From: Progne subis subis | Lineage: Eukaryota; Chordata; Aves; Passeriformes; Hirundinidae | Direction: 5' to 3' | DNA: 64,000 nt | NCBI GenBank assembly: GCA_022316685.1 | Contig: JAKJHU010000033.1 | Coordinates: 982,321 to 1,046,320 of the forward strand | Part shown: piece by piece, positions 46,243 to 59,517 of the stretch | How positions within the stretch are numbered: position 1 is the stretch's first letter | How the letters are laid out: every line of letters begins with the position of its first letter | Translations under genes and position numbers: made by a program | The notes under the pieces: model-generated | The model's input: the letters and a program-made list of their open reading frames with translations, nothing else | The model's database searches: none | Told to the model about the DNA's origin: nothing

Positions 46243-46627
46243 TGTGAGGGTTTGGGCTTCTTTCCTCTTCTGCCAAGGTCAGGATGAATAATACACGGGA
46301 AACGTAGGCTCAAGTTTGGACTTGGAATGTTTATTACCACTTACCTATTTACAGTATTTACAGACTCATGTACCATGAGCTCCAACTAGCATGCTAGGGA
46401 AATGAGGTAAAATGGAGAGCTTCTAACTCTTTCCAAGATTATTTAAGAAATAATCCCCCAATAACAAGAGGACACGTACATTATTTATACTTTTGACCCA
46501 ATAATGACCACCCAAGGCCTGCAATGCAGACTTTTTTCCACCCAATTACAGAAAACCACCTAAACCCATGAAGAAGGACAAGAAGAAGGACTCAGACAAT
46601 GCCCAAGGCCCTCCATCTTGACTCACA
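46243..46627 (-). mobile_element. Solo LTR, ERVL-like
   Basis: On the minus strand it runs from about TGTGAGTCAAGATGG to AAACCCTCACA. It has a TATA-like motif (plus strand 46484-46489) and AATAAA (plus strand 46330-46335). The flanking bases GTAAT and TGTAT are only loosely similar, so boundaries may be off by a few bases. Confidence 0.7.
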
Positions 46628-46629
46628 TG

Positions 46630-49600
46630 TATTACTATACACTAAAATCTTAAATCTAAGTTTCTAGCATTCCAACAGGTAATTGGGCAGCAAAATGCAG
46701 CACAGCATTCAAAGAAACAAACCTGCTTTTTGCAAATGTTGGATTGGCACGGCATAGTGACAGCAAAGTTAAATTGATAAATCAAATAGTAAAAGAACAT
46801 AAGCACACTAAATCTCAAGTGACACCTGTTGGAGAGAAAATTGAGAAGAAATGTGGAGGCAACACTCTTCATGCCAATAATTCTCCCACTATTGAATATT
46901 ATCTCTAGATGCATATACATTCAGTATCCCCAGCTTGGCTAAAAAGGAGAGATGGTTCCCCCTGTGCTCTACTTCATGTTTTCACCATTCTGAGCATTGC
47001 TAAAACAGGCTCTCTCCACTACAGCTTCCTGCTTCCAACCAAACTTCCCAGAGTGACACTGCTGAGCAACCCTGGGACACCCTTAGGCCTTTTTCTCAGT
47101 GTCCTACTTGTCACTTAACAATGAACTGTTGACTCTGGCATCTACATAAATACCCTGTGATGATCCAGAGGTCAAACCCTGAGCTAAGACAAACTGGCAC
47201 ACTTTTAAAATATGCATTGGGAAATATGAGTGACCTTCCAAAACACAAACACAATTGGCATTTTAATTCCTAGAAACTTCATTTGTAGGTACAAGGTCAG
47301 TATTTGCAACAGGTTAGCTGAGTCTGATTATCTGAATATCATCTCTGATAAAGAAATGGCTTGGAGCTCAGCTATGCCTTTAATTTTATATTGTGTGACA
47401 GCCAGAGTTTATAATTAACTTGTAATAATTAACGTTTTTTTATCCTGTTTATTAAAAAAAAAAACCACAACCAAAAACAAACCCACCCCAACTCTTTAAA
47501 ATCTGTTTTCACATAATAGCCTAGAAGAAACTGAGATTTTTTTTTTTAAATACACAAAACACGATGCAGCATGAACTCATCTAAAAGCATTTCTTCTGTT
47601 AAAACTATGAAATGGTAGAATTGAGTCATACAAAGCATGAATCATTTACAGCTTCATTAAATGGGCCACAAAAATGTAAAGGTTGTAACATGGCAGGTAT
47701 TCCTACACTTCCCTCAACAGTGCCGAAGGGATTTCCTTTAGTTCCTTCTTAGGGAGGAGTTTAACATGTAACAAGAAGACTATAATCAATCCAATCAATT
47801 AGTTTCATCCATGTTCCTTATCAGTCACAGCTTTGCAAGACAGCTCCTTCCTCTCTGCCCTCTGCTAAAGGTCACCACTTCCTCAGGTCTCCTTCCTGGT
47901 ACTGTAAGCACATCTTCCACATTTCCATCAAAGTGGTTTTTCCTGGTTTATTAAATAGATTTTTTTGCTAATCCAGATTGTTTTGGCTGAAATGAGCATG
48001 TGTGTGTAGAAACAAAATCTTCCTGCATTTTCCCACCAACAGCTCCAGCTCATATGTGCTTTCAATTAACTGAGCTTCTGTAAGTTAATTCACCTTTGCC
48101 TTAGCTGGGTTGATCCTGCAAGAAACATTTATCTCAAATGGTCTGTGCATGTTCCCTCTTCCCATGAGCCAAACCTTTCAAGAGGATCAGTGTGTACTTT
48201 TGCAGTACATGCTCACTCTTCCTATATTTCTGCCCTCACAGTGAGCAGCTGTGGCTTTTCAAAGGCAAGGAAGCAAAACCATCTTCTTGACAAGCAAAGA
48301 AAGCATTTTTCACTTTCATATGCTCAAAAAAGTCTGATTTCTTCATTATCATCTGTACTGCTCCGTTACTCCTTCTTGTGCAGCCCTGCACACAAGGCTG
48401 GTTGTGCTTGGCACTGGTCAAACACAGCGGCCTCTTGCTTTTCTTTTAAGTTGGGGACTGGAAAAGCCTCCCTGAGCAGAAGTCTTTGGTGGCAGTCTGG
48501 TCCCTGAGAGTGGGCTCTGCTGCAAAAACATCCCGCCTGGAACTCCTCCAGCCTCCTCTTCACCGTGCTGGGCTCAGCACCCACACCACCAGACATCTTC
48601 ACAGCCCTGTGGTGAGCAGACTCAAAACTCCAAATAAGCTCAAGGCAACAAAAGGTTTATGTATTTCAAGAGAACCAGTTCCCTGCTGCATTACAGGGTG
48701 TGAGGTGGAAGGCACAAGCCAGCTAAGAGGGAAGGATGGGATTTGCTTTTTCCGCAGCAGCAACAGCGCTAAGCCCCAGCCTTCTGCAAAACCAAGACAA
48801 ATTGAAGAGATTTAATTACCATATCCCTCATTCCGAAGAGAAAGCGGGGACTGTTCTAGAGGGCATTTTGATTTATTCCTGATATCTATAACAGGAACTA
48901 ATGTTTAGCACCAGAAACCAGACAGACTGAAATGAAAAATAAGAAACAGGAAAAGAGTGTCAGTGGTTAACTAGTAGAACAAATTATCAGGGGAAATGTT
49001 GGTTTTCTCATTTCCCAATGTCTTCAGATCTGTCTTTTTTGGAAAAAATATGTACTTTAGTTCAGCATAAATCAGTGGGCTGATGTCAAGAGAAACAGGA
49101 AGAAATTGCAAGGCCTGTGAAAGATGGGAGGTCACTCAATGGGGTCTAATGGTCTCTGCCTGTTCTGCAGAGCTGAACTCCACAACAGGAAATAGAGGAT
49201 TTCTTTTGCATCCACATGCACACACATCCTGCACCCGCAGGGTTCCCACAGGCAGCTGGTGTTTAGTCCCACGTGGGGTGTGTTCCTCTGCTGACCACTG
49301 CACCACACTGCTGCTTGCTCAGAGCCACATGCCACCTCGTGCCACATGCAATTGCCAGCCCTTCTGTTTTTCTCATTCCAGAGCATGAAACAAATTCAGG
49401 TCCTTCTCCTTTCTGCTCCACTCAAGCAAACATCCTAGACAAAACAGATCCTGGGTGTCCTGCACACATTATCTATCTTTATTACCCCATTATCCCTCTA
49501 AGGACAATACAAGTTCTAGGTGATTTCTTCTATACTTTGACAGTGAGATTAGACAAGGAGCCCACAAGTACCTGCCACGTTTTGGGGCTCCACTTAGATC

Positions 49601-52600
49601 ACCACACCAAGAATGTTTTGTTCAGCAGAAAAATACTGTCTTTGCCTCTTGTCTCCCACTAGAATCAGTAAGGTGCTTTTACAAAGCAAACCCTGAGCAG
49701 TAACTCCCACACCCCTCTGGCTATTCTCTGATCACTCAGCTGCTGGGACAAGGTAACCAAGAGGCTCCACAGCACACACAGGCAACTTGGGAAAGGTCTG
49801 AACAGCCTTTTGACAAACCTGTGTTTGGTTTTCTGAATTCCAGCATGCTGAACATCCACATTCCCCTACAGCCCCACGTAGCAATCTTTCCAACTCCGGT
49901 AAAGCTTCCATTATGCTTGACTGTTATCAGTCTCTTTGGGATCATAGTATTTTTCAAGATGTCTTAGTAAAATACACTCATCATAAAAATTGTTAGAACT
50001 TCATCCACTTCAATTATTGCATAAAAATTTAGGCAATAAATCTGAGCTTTTACCTAGAAAAATCAAATGCCTTCTTTACTAAAGGACAGTTGTGTCTCAT
50101 AATCACTCCTATTACTTTTATATCTGCGAGCCCATCTCCCAGAAAGTTTGGCATTTGGAAGGGTTTTGTGTTTGGAGAATCTCTGCACACCTTCTGCCCA
50201 CCAACACCAGTTTTGCCTAGTAAATATGGTCACCATGTCATAGGAAAACAGAGGCCAAGTACTTCTATGAAGCCACATCACAATTCATCTACCAAGCAGT
50301 AAAAAAATACCAGGCTTAAATGTCTCCCACCTGACCCAGCTGTGTTCTCCCTGGGCTCTCCCAGCAGGAGCAACTGGAGCAGGTTGATTTTTACCTAATC
50401 TCCCAAGCAAGTGCTGGCTTTTTCCTTCCTTATCTTTATGCTTTATCAGTGCCCTGAGCAATGCCTGCAGACATTCCCTCATCCCCACATATTCCTGTCG
50501 AAAGACTCCAAATATTTCAGAAGGCAAAGTGTATAGAAGGCTTTTTTGTCTAATTCTTACCACCTTTTATAAGGTGTTCCGATACAGACTTAACACGATC
50601 GGTGAATAGGAACGACACCTCTCTAATTCCATTGGTGAAACTAGTGAATCAGCAAAACACCACCTGGAGAAAGATTGTTTTGAGAAGAAGCTTTCTCAAG
50701 AACTTTTCCCTTGGGAAACAGTTAGCACTGCTAGCAGGCTAAAACCTCTTTACACTGAGAAATGTCAGGCCCACATATTCCTGCAGTTCTTTCTTCACAT
50801 TCCTTTTGTATCAGACTTCTGGGGAAAAAAGCAGTGACTTTTTCTCCTTTCCCTCCCAACTTGGTGGTTATTACAAGGTAGGATGAGGCAGGTCTCAGCC
50901 TGATGAGCTCATACAGGGATCATCTCTGACAAATGCTCTCCTTCTACACGAATTTCGCCTTTGAGGACAGGGGTTTTACTTTGTCCACCTCTACCAGTGT
51001 ACAAACACCTGCAGAGTGCATCAGTTCACGCTGCCTCTGCTGTATACTTGAGGATAGCCCCTGCCTCTCACAAGGGACCTGAATATTTATCCTCATGCTA
51101 TTTACAAAACACACAAATGATACATGTTCCTTTTCTGCATTAAATATAGGTAGCCCATTCACTTTAGTCAAAACCAGTGGTTTATGCCTCAAATTCATGT
51201 CACACGTGTCACACCATGCTTAAGAGCCCCTTAGCATCCCTACATCCCAGCATGGAAACTTGTGGTGGCCAGTGCACCCAAAGCACGGCATTTAACACAA
51301 CAATGGGGCCTAATGTATTTCAAGTATTAAATAGAAGGTGTTGCAATAAAAATTATTAAATAGAAGCAAGATGTTACAGTGCTACACAATTTGATAGCAA
51401 CTGCATGTGATCACTCTCTGAAAGATCCTGTGAGGCACAGGCAGCTTTACAGGGGGTAACCAGTCCCTAAAAACTCTTCCATAGTGGCATTTCAATTCCC
51501 CTTCTGCATGCAATTCAATGGCACCAACATGTTTCCCATTCCAGGTCCCTCCTTTTTCACTGGGTCCTTATATAATACTTTTTTTTTTTTTTTTCCCCTA
51601 CTTATCTGTTTCATGTGGGGGGTTTTTTTGTTTGTTTTGGTTTGTTTTTTTTTGATGGAATATATTCCCCAACCAACTTAAATTTTAAGTTTTTTCTCCC
51701 CTCATACTGCTCATCCAAATTTTCTTCCTTGGTCCAGTATTGCCAACATGCCCCTTGTGCAGATCTTTATTTGGGGTGGAAAGCAGTGATCCACTCAATA
51801 TTCCTGTCAGCTGGGTGGGCCAGCTTTTTGTATTGTTCCAGGCTGATTTTAATTTTGAATCTTTTTCCACACACCTCACAAATCCATGCCTCAGCAGGAC
51901 TCCTTTCCGAATCCCTCTGTGCCATGGGATGTGTCAGGCAATACTGTCAGCGTTTTACCTTTGCCTCTCCACATTTGGCACACAAACTTTCTCTTCCCAC
52001 GGTAACTCTTGAGATGTTCAGTCAGTCCCAGGATCCATCCTGTCTGCTTCCCACAACACGGAGCTTTGCCCCAGTGTGTCCTCCAGCGGGAGCTCAGTGG
52101 TGTCACACAGGGCCAGGGACACAGGCAGTGAAGGAATGAGCACCACGGCTCCCAGAGGCAAGAGCCTCTTCCCATTATTTCCTCTCTCTTTTCCAGGCTG
52201 ATGCCCCTGATAACTCTGGAGTTAGGTATCTGGGACACCTGTGGATGCCTGGCCAGACCTTCCCAGCAGGAGGAAGGATGGTAACCGTCTCTGCCTACCA
52301 CCATGTGGGTTGGAGGGGCCACAGCCGACCCCAGAGCAGCAGGGATTTCCTGCAGGGCAACAAAACAGCCAGAAACAGGTAAGAAAAATAAGAAGTGGAC
52401 GTAAGTGGTCACAAAAACACTGCTCCAAAATTACTTTAGGTGACTCAGAGTAAGAGTACCTTCATTTTACACCTTTCCAGTGCTGCCAGGTTCCCTAGAA
52501 ATCCATGCTAGGAGGGACCCAGTGGATTACCCAGACCTGAGGCAGGATCAGCCATGCCTGGACCATCCCCAGTCACTCCTTACCTACACTAAACGACCCG

Positions 52601-52940
52601 AGGAGCCCACTGCTTCTGCAAAGGACACAGCTTTCCTGGCAATAAGGGCTGTGCTGGAGACACTTTCAGGGTCTAAGGGAAGTGGACAAGCTCATCACAC
52701 ACCCCCCAGCGTCAAGCCCACCCAATACTTCTTTTCACCTTGCAAGTTTGCCCTGGCAGCAGCAGAGCTTGGGGAAAGCACAACTGAAATGAAGAAAAAT
52801 CACTACCTTGGCCAAGCAGTGGCAAACTGCTGTTCTTCAAAGTTATTTTCATGTGTCCCGGGTCACTGAGTCTGTCAGAAGTTAATCAGCTTTCCAGCCC
52901 AGGCTGTGCAGTGCGAGAGCCGGCTGTGGCAGCAAGGACG
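46630..52940. other. Intergenic, no gene seen
   Basis: Mixed composition with T-rich runs near 51579-51594 and 51618-51653. Frames up to 174 codons (51615-52139) have no recognisable domain and no splice-consistent partners. Confidence 0.5.
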
Positions 52941-52950
52941 GGAGTGTGCA

Positions 52951-52962
52951 GCCCTCTAGTGC
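52951..52962 (-). promoter_or_regulatory. CTCF-like motif
   Basis: The minus strand reads GCACTAGAGGGC inside GGGCACTAGAGGGCTGC, close to the CTCF core consensus. Confidence 0.5.
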
Positions 52963-53072
52963 CCGCTGCCAGCCACGGTGTCCCTCCGTGTCCCTGCAGA
53001 GCTGCACGGCCCTCCCCCGCTGCCGTAGGACCTGTCCCTCCTGAATCCGCTCCTGACAGCCAGCAGGTCACA

Positions 53073-53075
<3 letters not shown>

Positions 53076-53117
<42 letters not shown>
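53076..53117. repeat. Poly-T tract (42 bp)
   Basis: An uninterrupted T run. No coding retrocopy was recognised next to it. Confidence 0.95.
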
Positions 53118-53121
<4 letters not shown>

Positions 53122-54483
53122 AATATTCCAGCTTTTTGGTTTTCAGCTGCCTTCAAGTACAGGGTCAGCCCAGAAGCTCTCTTCTCCTGTACCTTCTGCT
53201 GTTCCAGCTCCTTCCAGCCACAAAGCTCCCCTCAGCATGCAGGGCTGGCACACCTGCATTTGTACTGAAGGGTAACATTCTCATCAGGCCATATTTTTTT
53301 CTGATCCCCTTAACCTAGCCATGAGTGCAGAACATTTCCCCTTGTACTGGGGCATCAGCTCTGGCTTGGGATGCAAACCCACACTCCCTCAGGGTCTCTG
53401 CTACAGTGTCACAGCTGCTGCACTTGAATCCCTTGCACATGATCCAGCTGCCCTGTCCCCTCTGGCACTAACCCCAAAGTGGCCCAAAGCTGGGCTGGCA
53501 GCCAAGGTGGCATCAGGGCTGCAGCCCCTGTGCCAGGTCAGCCCTTCTCCACCACATGGAAGCTGTCTCCTCCCCTCCCTGCTGGCTTTCAGGGGTCTTC
53601 TCCCCGTGTATCCCCACTTACCTCTACCTTCTGTGCCTGGCAACTGTCTGAAGACCCCAGAGTACACCTCTGTGAGACAGTCAGCTACTCCCCAGAAGCT
53701 GCTGGGTTTGCCTGCCGTGACCTTCATTTGCTGACAGTTCCCCTCAGTCTGTTCTTACCATCTCCAAGTGCTGGGTCCTAATGATGCCAAGACCCCATCC
53801 CAAAAGCTCTCCGGGTGTTAATTGAATCCTCATTCCCTTTCTGCTTTAGATCTGGAGCCACAGCACTGGGCAGCTCAGCTGAAAGGCCACATTTGTGGGG
53901 ACAGCGGTCGCTCTCGCTGCCACAGCTGGCAGATAACGCAGCTCTTGGCAGACACAAAGACCTTTCCTCACCTCATTTATCTGACATACAAGTAACATTA
54001 TTTTTGTGTGCCATGCCGAGGGCACCATATTTAATAAGCTGGGGTAGAAACAGGTGCCCTGTCCCAGGATGTGGATCCCTCCAGAGCCAGCTCTAGCATC
54101 TATTCCCAGGACTGCTCCCAGTCAGGTGCTCTCCCAGCAGCTTTCACTTGCCCGGAAAGCTTAAAAAGGCCCAAGTTTGTTGTGTTTTCCTTCCCCGCAC
54201 GGATGATTCACGGCACTCTTCCCTGTAAACAGTGGGTGGATCGCAGCTGGATTTCCGGGAACAACACGGCACCGATTCCGGTCTCCGGGAGCAGCAGCTC
54301 CGCTCCTGCTTCTCGGCGTCGCCTCTGTCCGTCCTGCAGCAAAGCACAAGTGCGGGAGCACAGCCGTGGTTCACGCACACCTGCAGAACGCCTGTGGAGT
54401 GCGGAGGGGAAAGGGAGCTCCAGTGTGCCCGGATCCGGCTCACTGATGCAGGCGAGCCGCTGGGCACTGGGCACTCCTGGCTG

Positions 54484-54789
54484 CCGGGCACCCCTCTGTG
54501 CCGGGCACCCCTCTGTGCCGTGCACCCCTCTGTGCCGTGCACCCCTTTCTGCCGGGCACCCCTCTGTGCCGTGCACCCCTCTCTGCCGTGCACCCCTTTC
54601 TGCCGGGCACCCCTCTGTGCCGTGCACCCCTCTCTGCCGTGCACCCCTCTGTGCCGGGCACCCCTCTGTGCCGGGCACCCCTCTCTGCCGTACACCCCTC
54701 TCTGCCGGGCACCCCTCTGTGCCGGGCACCCCTCTGTGCCGTGCACCCCTCTCTGCCGTGCACCCCTCTCTGCCGGGCACTCCTCTCTG
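54484..54789. repeat. 17-bp minisatellite, 18 copies
   Basis: Unit CCGGGCACCCCTCTGTG, exactly 18 copies in 306 bp with no indels. Variants are GGGC or GTGC (once GTAC) at the front and CTGTG, CTCTG or TTCTG at the back. Copies 2-10 show a three-unit order (GGGC, GTGC, GTGC) repeated three times. The unit contains no stop in several frames, which produces long spurious open frames on both strands. Confidence 0.97.
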
Positions 54790-54978
54790 CCCGCTCAGCC
54801 TCTTCAGGCTCCTTCTCCCCCGAGCAGGAGCGCAGCCCCCGGGCAGTCTCATCACAGCCGTCTCGGGCTGCCTGGGGAAAGCTTGATGCTAAGAGTTAAC
54901 TGGATCTCGCCTCCCAGCGTGCCCTGGTTACAAGGCGAGAGCAGCGTTTGCAAAGAGAAGCGCTGGCAAAGCTCAACT

Positions 54979-55040
54979 TTTTTTTTTTTTTACTTTTTTT
55001 TTTTGTTTTACTTTTTTTTTTTTTTTTTTTTTTTTGTTTT
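54979..55040. repeat. T-rich low-complexity tract
   Basis: Runs of T broken by single A, C or G residues, 190 bp beyond the minisatellite. Confidence 0.9.
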
Positions 55041-55379
55041 TTCCAGGAGACTAATTGCGAGGCTAGCTGAAAGGAATTACTAAGGGAAGAGCTGACATTT
55101 CCCTTGGTATTCCTCATCGCGCATCTGTGGGAACCAGCATGATGCTTGAAAGCTTCCCTTCATATGTAACGCCATCCCTAATCCAAAAACTCTCTGCAAA
55201 ACTCCATCTCCTCTCGAATGAGACCTGGGGCAGGCAGGAGCATCCCTGTCAGGAGGGCTGGTAGGGACTGGGGCCACCCACCCGTTGTCCCAGCACGGAG
55301 GCAATTCCCTTCCTCCCTGCGCCGCAGCCCCGGGCGCTGCCGGGGGCTCTGGGAGCCCCGGGAAATGTCGGGATTTTAA

Positions 55380-55393
55380 CCACTAGAGGGAGG
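55380..55393 (+). promoter_or_regulatory. CTCF-like motif
   Basis: CCACTAGAGGGAGG, a good match to the CTCF core, just after a GC-rich palindromic stretch (55331-55362). Confidence 0.5.
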
Positions 55394-55399
55394 AAAGGG

Positions 55400-58300
55400 A
55401 GGTTGGACGTCACCGAGATGGTGCACAGAGCTACAGCGCTGTGCTATGAATCTCGGATCCGGACACAGACACTGAGATCTCACCCTGAGGTACGTCCCTG
55501 AGCTGGGTCCCACCCAGGATCCATCCTGCTCTAGCCACAACACGGCACTTGCCCCTGGCAAAGGTCTTTCCAAGCAGGAACACGACTTTGCACATCAGGG
55601 GAATTTAAACCTTGAGAAAATACCAATCTGGGTGCAGAGCATAGGAAGAAGGTCCCACAAGATGATTCTGAAGGGAGATCACCACCACATTTTTAGACAC
55701 CTTTTTGTGGCCCTTTCATTCCTGGAGCAGCTTTTTCCACCCTGTGACTTCCTGGGTGAATCCTCTGCCCCTGCCAGTTCCCACCACCAGTGGGTAACTC
55801 CAGCCCTGCAACCTTTCCTCCAGCCCATCTTTGACCCTTGCTAATAATTCGAGCTTCTGCAGGTGCTGGGTCAGTGTTTGGGATGCCCCCAATCCTCCGT
55901 CCTTCTTGCAGTGCTGCTCCTCTCCTAGTCTAAATCCCTGGAGCAGAATGTCATCCCAAATCCTGAGCATTTGCTAATGGAAAGCTCAGACTGGGGGACC
56001 AGCCCCAGTCTGAGTCTTTCAGGAGACGCTGAAAGGCAACACTCCACTTTGCCATTTCTGGGAAGAGGCTCAGCTTCCTTGCAGCCTCACTTTCCTTCAC
56101 TCTCACTTCTGTTTCACCAGCACAGCTTTCCCCCCGCGGGGAAGCCTTCCTGCCTTCTGATGGAAACCTGCCAAAGTCAGCAGTAGATGCTGCCCGGTTT
56201 CTGGCTGAGTGTGACCAGCCGGGGAAGCTCTGTCCCAGGGGGAAAGGATGTGGCCATTCCTGTAAGCCACCCCTGACACCCCACACAGAGCTAATGGGAA
56301 GGGGATTTGGCTGGAATTTGTCCAGATATAAATGCCTTCCAAGGAGTGACTCAACATTGCGGTTTTCCTCTCTTCCTTTCCAGCAGATTTGATTCCCAAA
56401 TTGCTTCAGGGCTGCTGGAAGGCGGGGCTGCCGTGCCAGCAGCGCGTCAAGGGGGCACCCCTGCCTCCCCATGCCCTCCTCTCCTCAGCCCTCCTCCATC
56501 TCCCAGACTTCTTCAGCCCCAGACGCTCATTTTGCTCCCTCTGCAAAGCTACATGGAAAAGGAGAAGGCTGCCAGCATCCATGGGCGAGGGCTGGAGGGG
56601 AAACAGGAACCTTGAGGGGAAAAACATCCCAAGAAACTCCCTTTCCCCCTGGCTATGCTTCCGCTGGGGCTGCCAGCACTGGCTTATGCTGGCAGATCAC
56701 ACTTAGTAGGGAGCTACATGGGGTATGTGCTACTTTCAGCATCTCTTTGGGGGCAGAAGGATTGCTCCAGAGAGGTAAATGCCATCTCTGGTGGTCACAC
56801 CACCTGAACTTCTGTACATTTCCCCTGTTCATTTCCATTCATGAAGTCTCACCACATTTCTATCCAGGTGGCCAGATGGCAGGAGGTCTCAAAGGATGCA
56901 AAAATATGACAGGCTAAAAACAGACAGGCAGGTGGAGGGGGAGCCTGAGCTCAGAGCAACACAGCTTGAGCAAAATCCTGGCTGTGTACAAAAAGCCCTG
57001 CTGGAGAGAGAGGCAGAGCAAGTCCCCTTGGTAGGAAAACACCCACTGCTGGCCAGGCCTTTGCACGGGGAGTTTTCTAGCAGGACATCATTGATGGTTA
57101 TAATTATTCCTGAGCTCCTCTGCAGCCATGCAAATGCTCAGTGCAGGGTGTGGAGGGCAGGAATCCACAGCAGCATCCCCCAGGGCTGGGAGGTCCGAGT
57201 GCATCTGCAAGCACTGCAGGAGCAGCCCATCCCACAGGACACCCGGTGTGATGGAGGCTGCACCTGGGCCCCTCCAGGCTCTCCGTGTGCAGTCGGGGCT
57301 GGCATCACAAACAAAGGAGCTGAGGACAGGCTGTGCACCGGCCAAACTTCCTGTCCTGCCACCCCAGCTCTGAGGGCACTGGTGTGACCTCTCAGACTTG
57401 GTTTTGAGGACCAGGCTCTGTGGACAAACCAAGGCTGCCAAGTTCTTTGAGCAAGGGCATCTCTGTCTTCGTGATGTCAGGAGAAAAAGCACCTGCTGAG
57501 CCCAAGCTGTCCCTCAACATCACATCCTTCATTGCAAGGGCAAGGCTCAAAGGATGGGGTTTCCCTCATGTGTGACATTTCTCAGATGAGGAACAGGGGC
57601 TTGCAGGCAGTTTGCTGGCTTAGGGGAGAGGGAAAAGGAAAGACGCACAAGGGCCACTAAATCTCACACAGCCTGAGAGGCTCACAGTAGGTTCAAGTCT
57701 GGAGAGGGACTGAGCCTCAGCTGAAGTGTGGGATTAGCTCTGAGTTAGACATCTGTGAGTCTACACCTGAGAGAAACGGCCTGGGGAGGGGCAGCAGGTG
57801 CTGGCTGGGCATGACCCTGCATCTGGGCACTACTGTGGGCATCTCTAGTCTCTTTTGCCTCCCAGCACCTCCAGCCGCAGCCTTCTCGCAGTGCACAGCC
57901 TGGGGCTGCAGCCTAGAGCAGCCTCCCAGAAGAGATTGAATCTCCCAGTAGGAGACCACCCCGAGAGCCATGAAAGCCCCTGTCCCACTCCAGCCCCAGG
58001 GGCAGTGGCTGCCGCAGGGACACTCCCACAGGAAGGCTGCAGACATTTCATGGGTCCTCTTTCCAGTGTCCTGCCCTGGGGCAAGGAGCAGCTGCATCAG
58101 CTTTTATCCAAAATCCCCACAGTGCTGTGGGGCCCAGGCAGTCGGAAAGCACACACCAGCCCTTCCCCAAGGCTACTTTCTGCTTTCAGCAGTAATACTG
58201 TGAGGTGTTCTAATTGCTGGCTTATTTCTGAGCACTAAACCACACCCTGGTCCTGCTGCCTGGCTCTCTCTGCAGTCACAGGAGATCAAAGGTGGGGGAT

Positions 58301-58840
58301 TTGAACCTAATTTCCTTGGATGGGTAAAAAAAGTCAGCTGCTGTCTCTTCCTTTCCCCCTCCCCAGAGCTGGAAGGTGGATTTTCTCCCCTCGGGGTGAA
58401 GTCCCAGCCTTACAGGAGCAGTTCCCCTGTCTCTTCTGCCACAGGACTACCCCAGCAAAGGCAAACCCCTCATGCCTAGCCATGCCCCCAGCACAGTGAG
58501 GCTGCAGGAAGCTCCCCCTTCCCCCTAATAAACGCCAAGCCACTGTCCCTCTGCAGGGGGCTGGGCCAGGCTGCTCCTCACTCACACCTGCTGCCTTTGG
58601 CTGAAGGAGACCGGGAGAATCTGGAGAAATGGGGGCTAGGTCTCAGCTGTGCCAGTGGCACGGGGAAGGGATGGGTCCCACAGTGTGATTCCAGAGACTG
58701 CTTCTGCTCACTCACCTCTGCCCATCAGACCTATAAAAACTGGAATTTAGACAGTCACTCCAACTCCAAGCACACTCTTCCTCCTCCCACAATCTGCATC
58801 GTGAGAGCTGGCAGAGTTGTTCACCAGCAAAACTGTGTAT
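55400..58840. other. Intergenic, no gene seen
   Basis: GC-moderate, apparently unique sequence. The open frames (up to 173 codons, 55951-56472) resemble no family I know. Confidence 0.5.
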
Positions 58841-58846
58841 TCCCTT

Positions 58847-59517
58847 TGTGATATATGTTCTAAAATTAATTTGTGTTGGAATATGTGTGTATTGTAATTC
58901 ACCCATATAAAATATAAGTTCTATTTCTACTCAAATATATTAAGAGAAAACTGAGACAAAAGCTACACGGAGAGGGGTACGAGGAATTTCCTGTTGGCAG
59001 AACAGTACACAAAAGGGACACGAGAAACTATGCGGAGAATTACACCAAAAGGGACACGAGGATACCTCTGCCGGGAATCGTTAAGGAGAACCGAATGATC
59101 ACATCAGATCAATATCTCATCCGTCTCCTCCGGACATTACCATCTCTACACCACACCTGGACTTGACGATTAAGGACATTGTTTTCCCGGGCAAATCCTT
59201 TCAGGACACCAGAACCCGAACGTGAATATCTAATGAGGCTGCCACGGACAGGGAAAACCTCGGAGCCCCGATTTTCTCTCAGCGATCCAGTGTATAAAAA
59301 GAAGCAGCTTCAAGCCAGAAATGTGAACTTGGGGGTGGCATACTGGCAGAGTGTGTTACCATGTTCACCCAGCGCCGATCCCAGGCTCGACGCTGTCCAT
59401 TTAATTGTGGCTGTCCGAGACTGTCATTTAATTGTGGCTGTCCGAGACTGTCATTTTGTCTCTCAATAAAATTCTAAAATTTTGATTTCTAGAATTTGGT
59501 CCATCGTATTTATTACA
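58847..59517 (+). mobile_element. Solo LTR with 4-bp target duplication
   Basis: The ends TGTGATATATG and GTATTTATTACA are imperfect inverted repeats. CCTT flanks both sides (58843-58846 and 59518-59521). TATAAAA lies at 59293-59299 and AATAAA at 59465-59470. A perfect 27-bp tandem duplication (59398-59424 and 59425-59451) lies between them. A 4-bp duplication fits gammaretrovirus-like (ERV1) elements. No internal genes are present. Confidence 0.85.

Noticed and set aside
51615..52139. 174-codon plus-strand frame starting in a T-rich run
   Set aside because: The N-terminus is poly-T-encoded hydrophobic residues, and the rest has no recognisable motif.
54071..55083. Open frames of 200-283 codons on both strands
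   Set aside because: They are created by the stop-free 17-bp minisatellite, and one runs through a poly-T tract. There is no unique conserved part.
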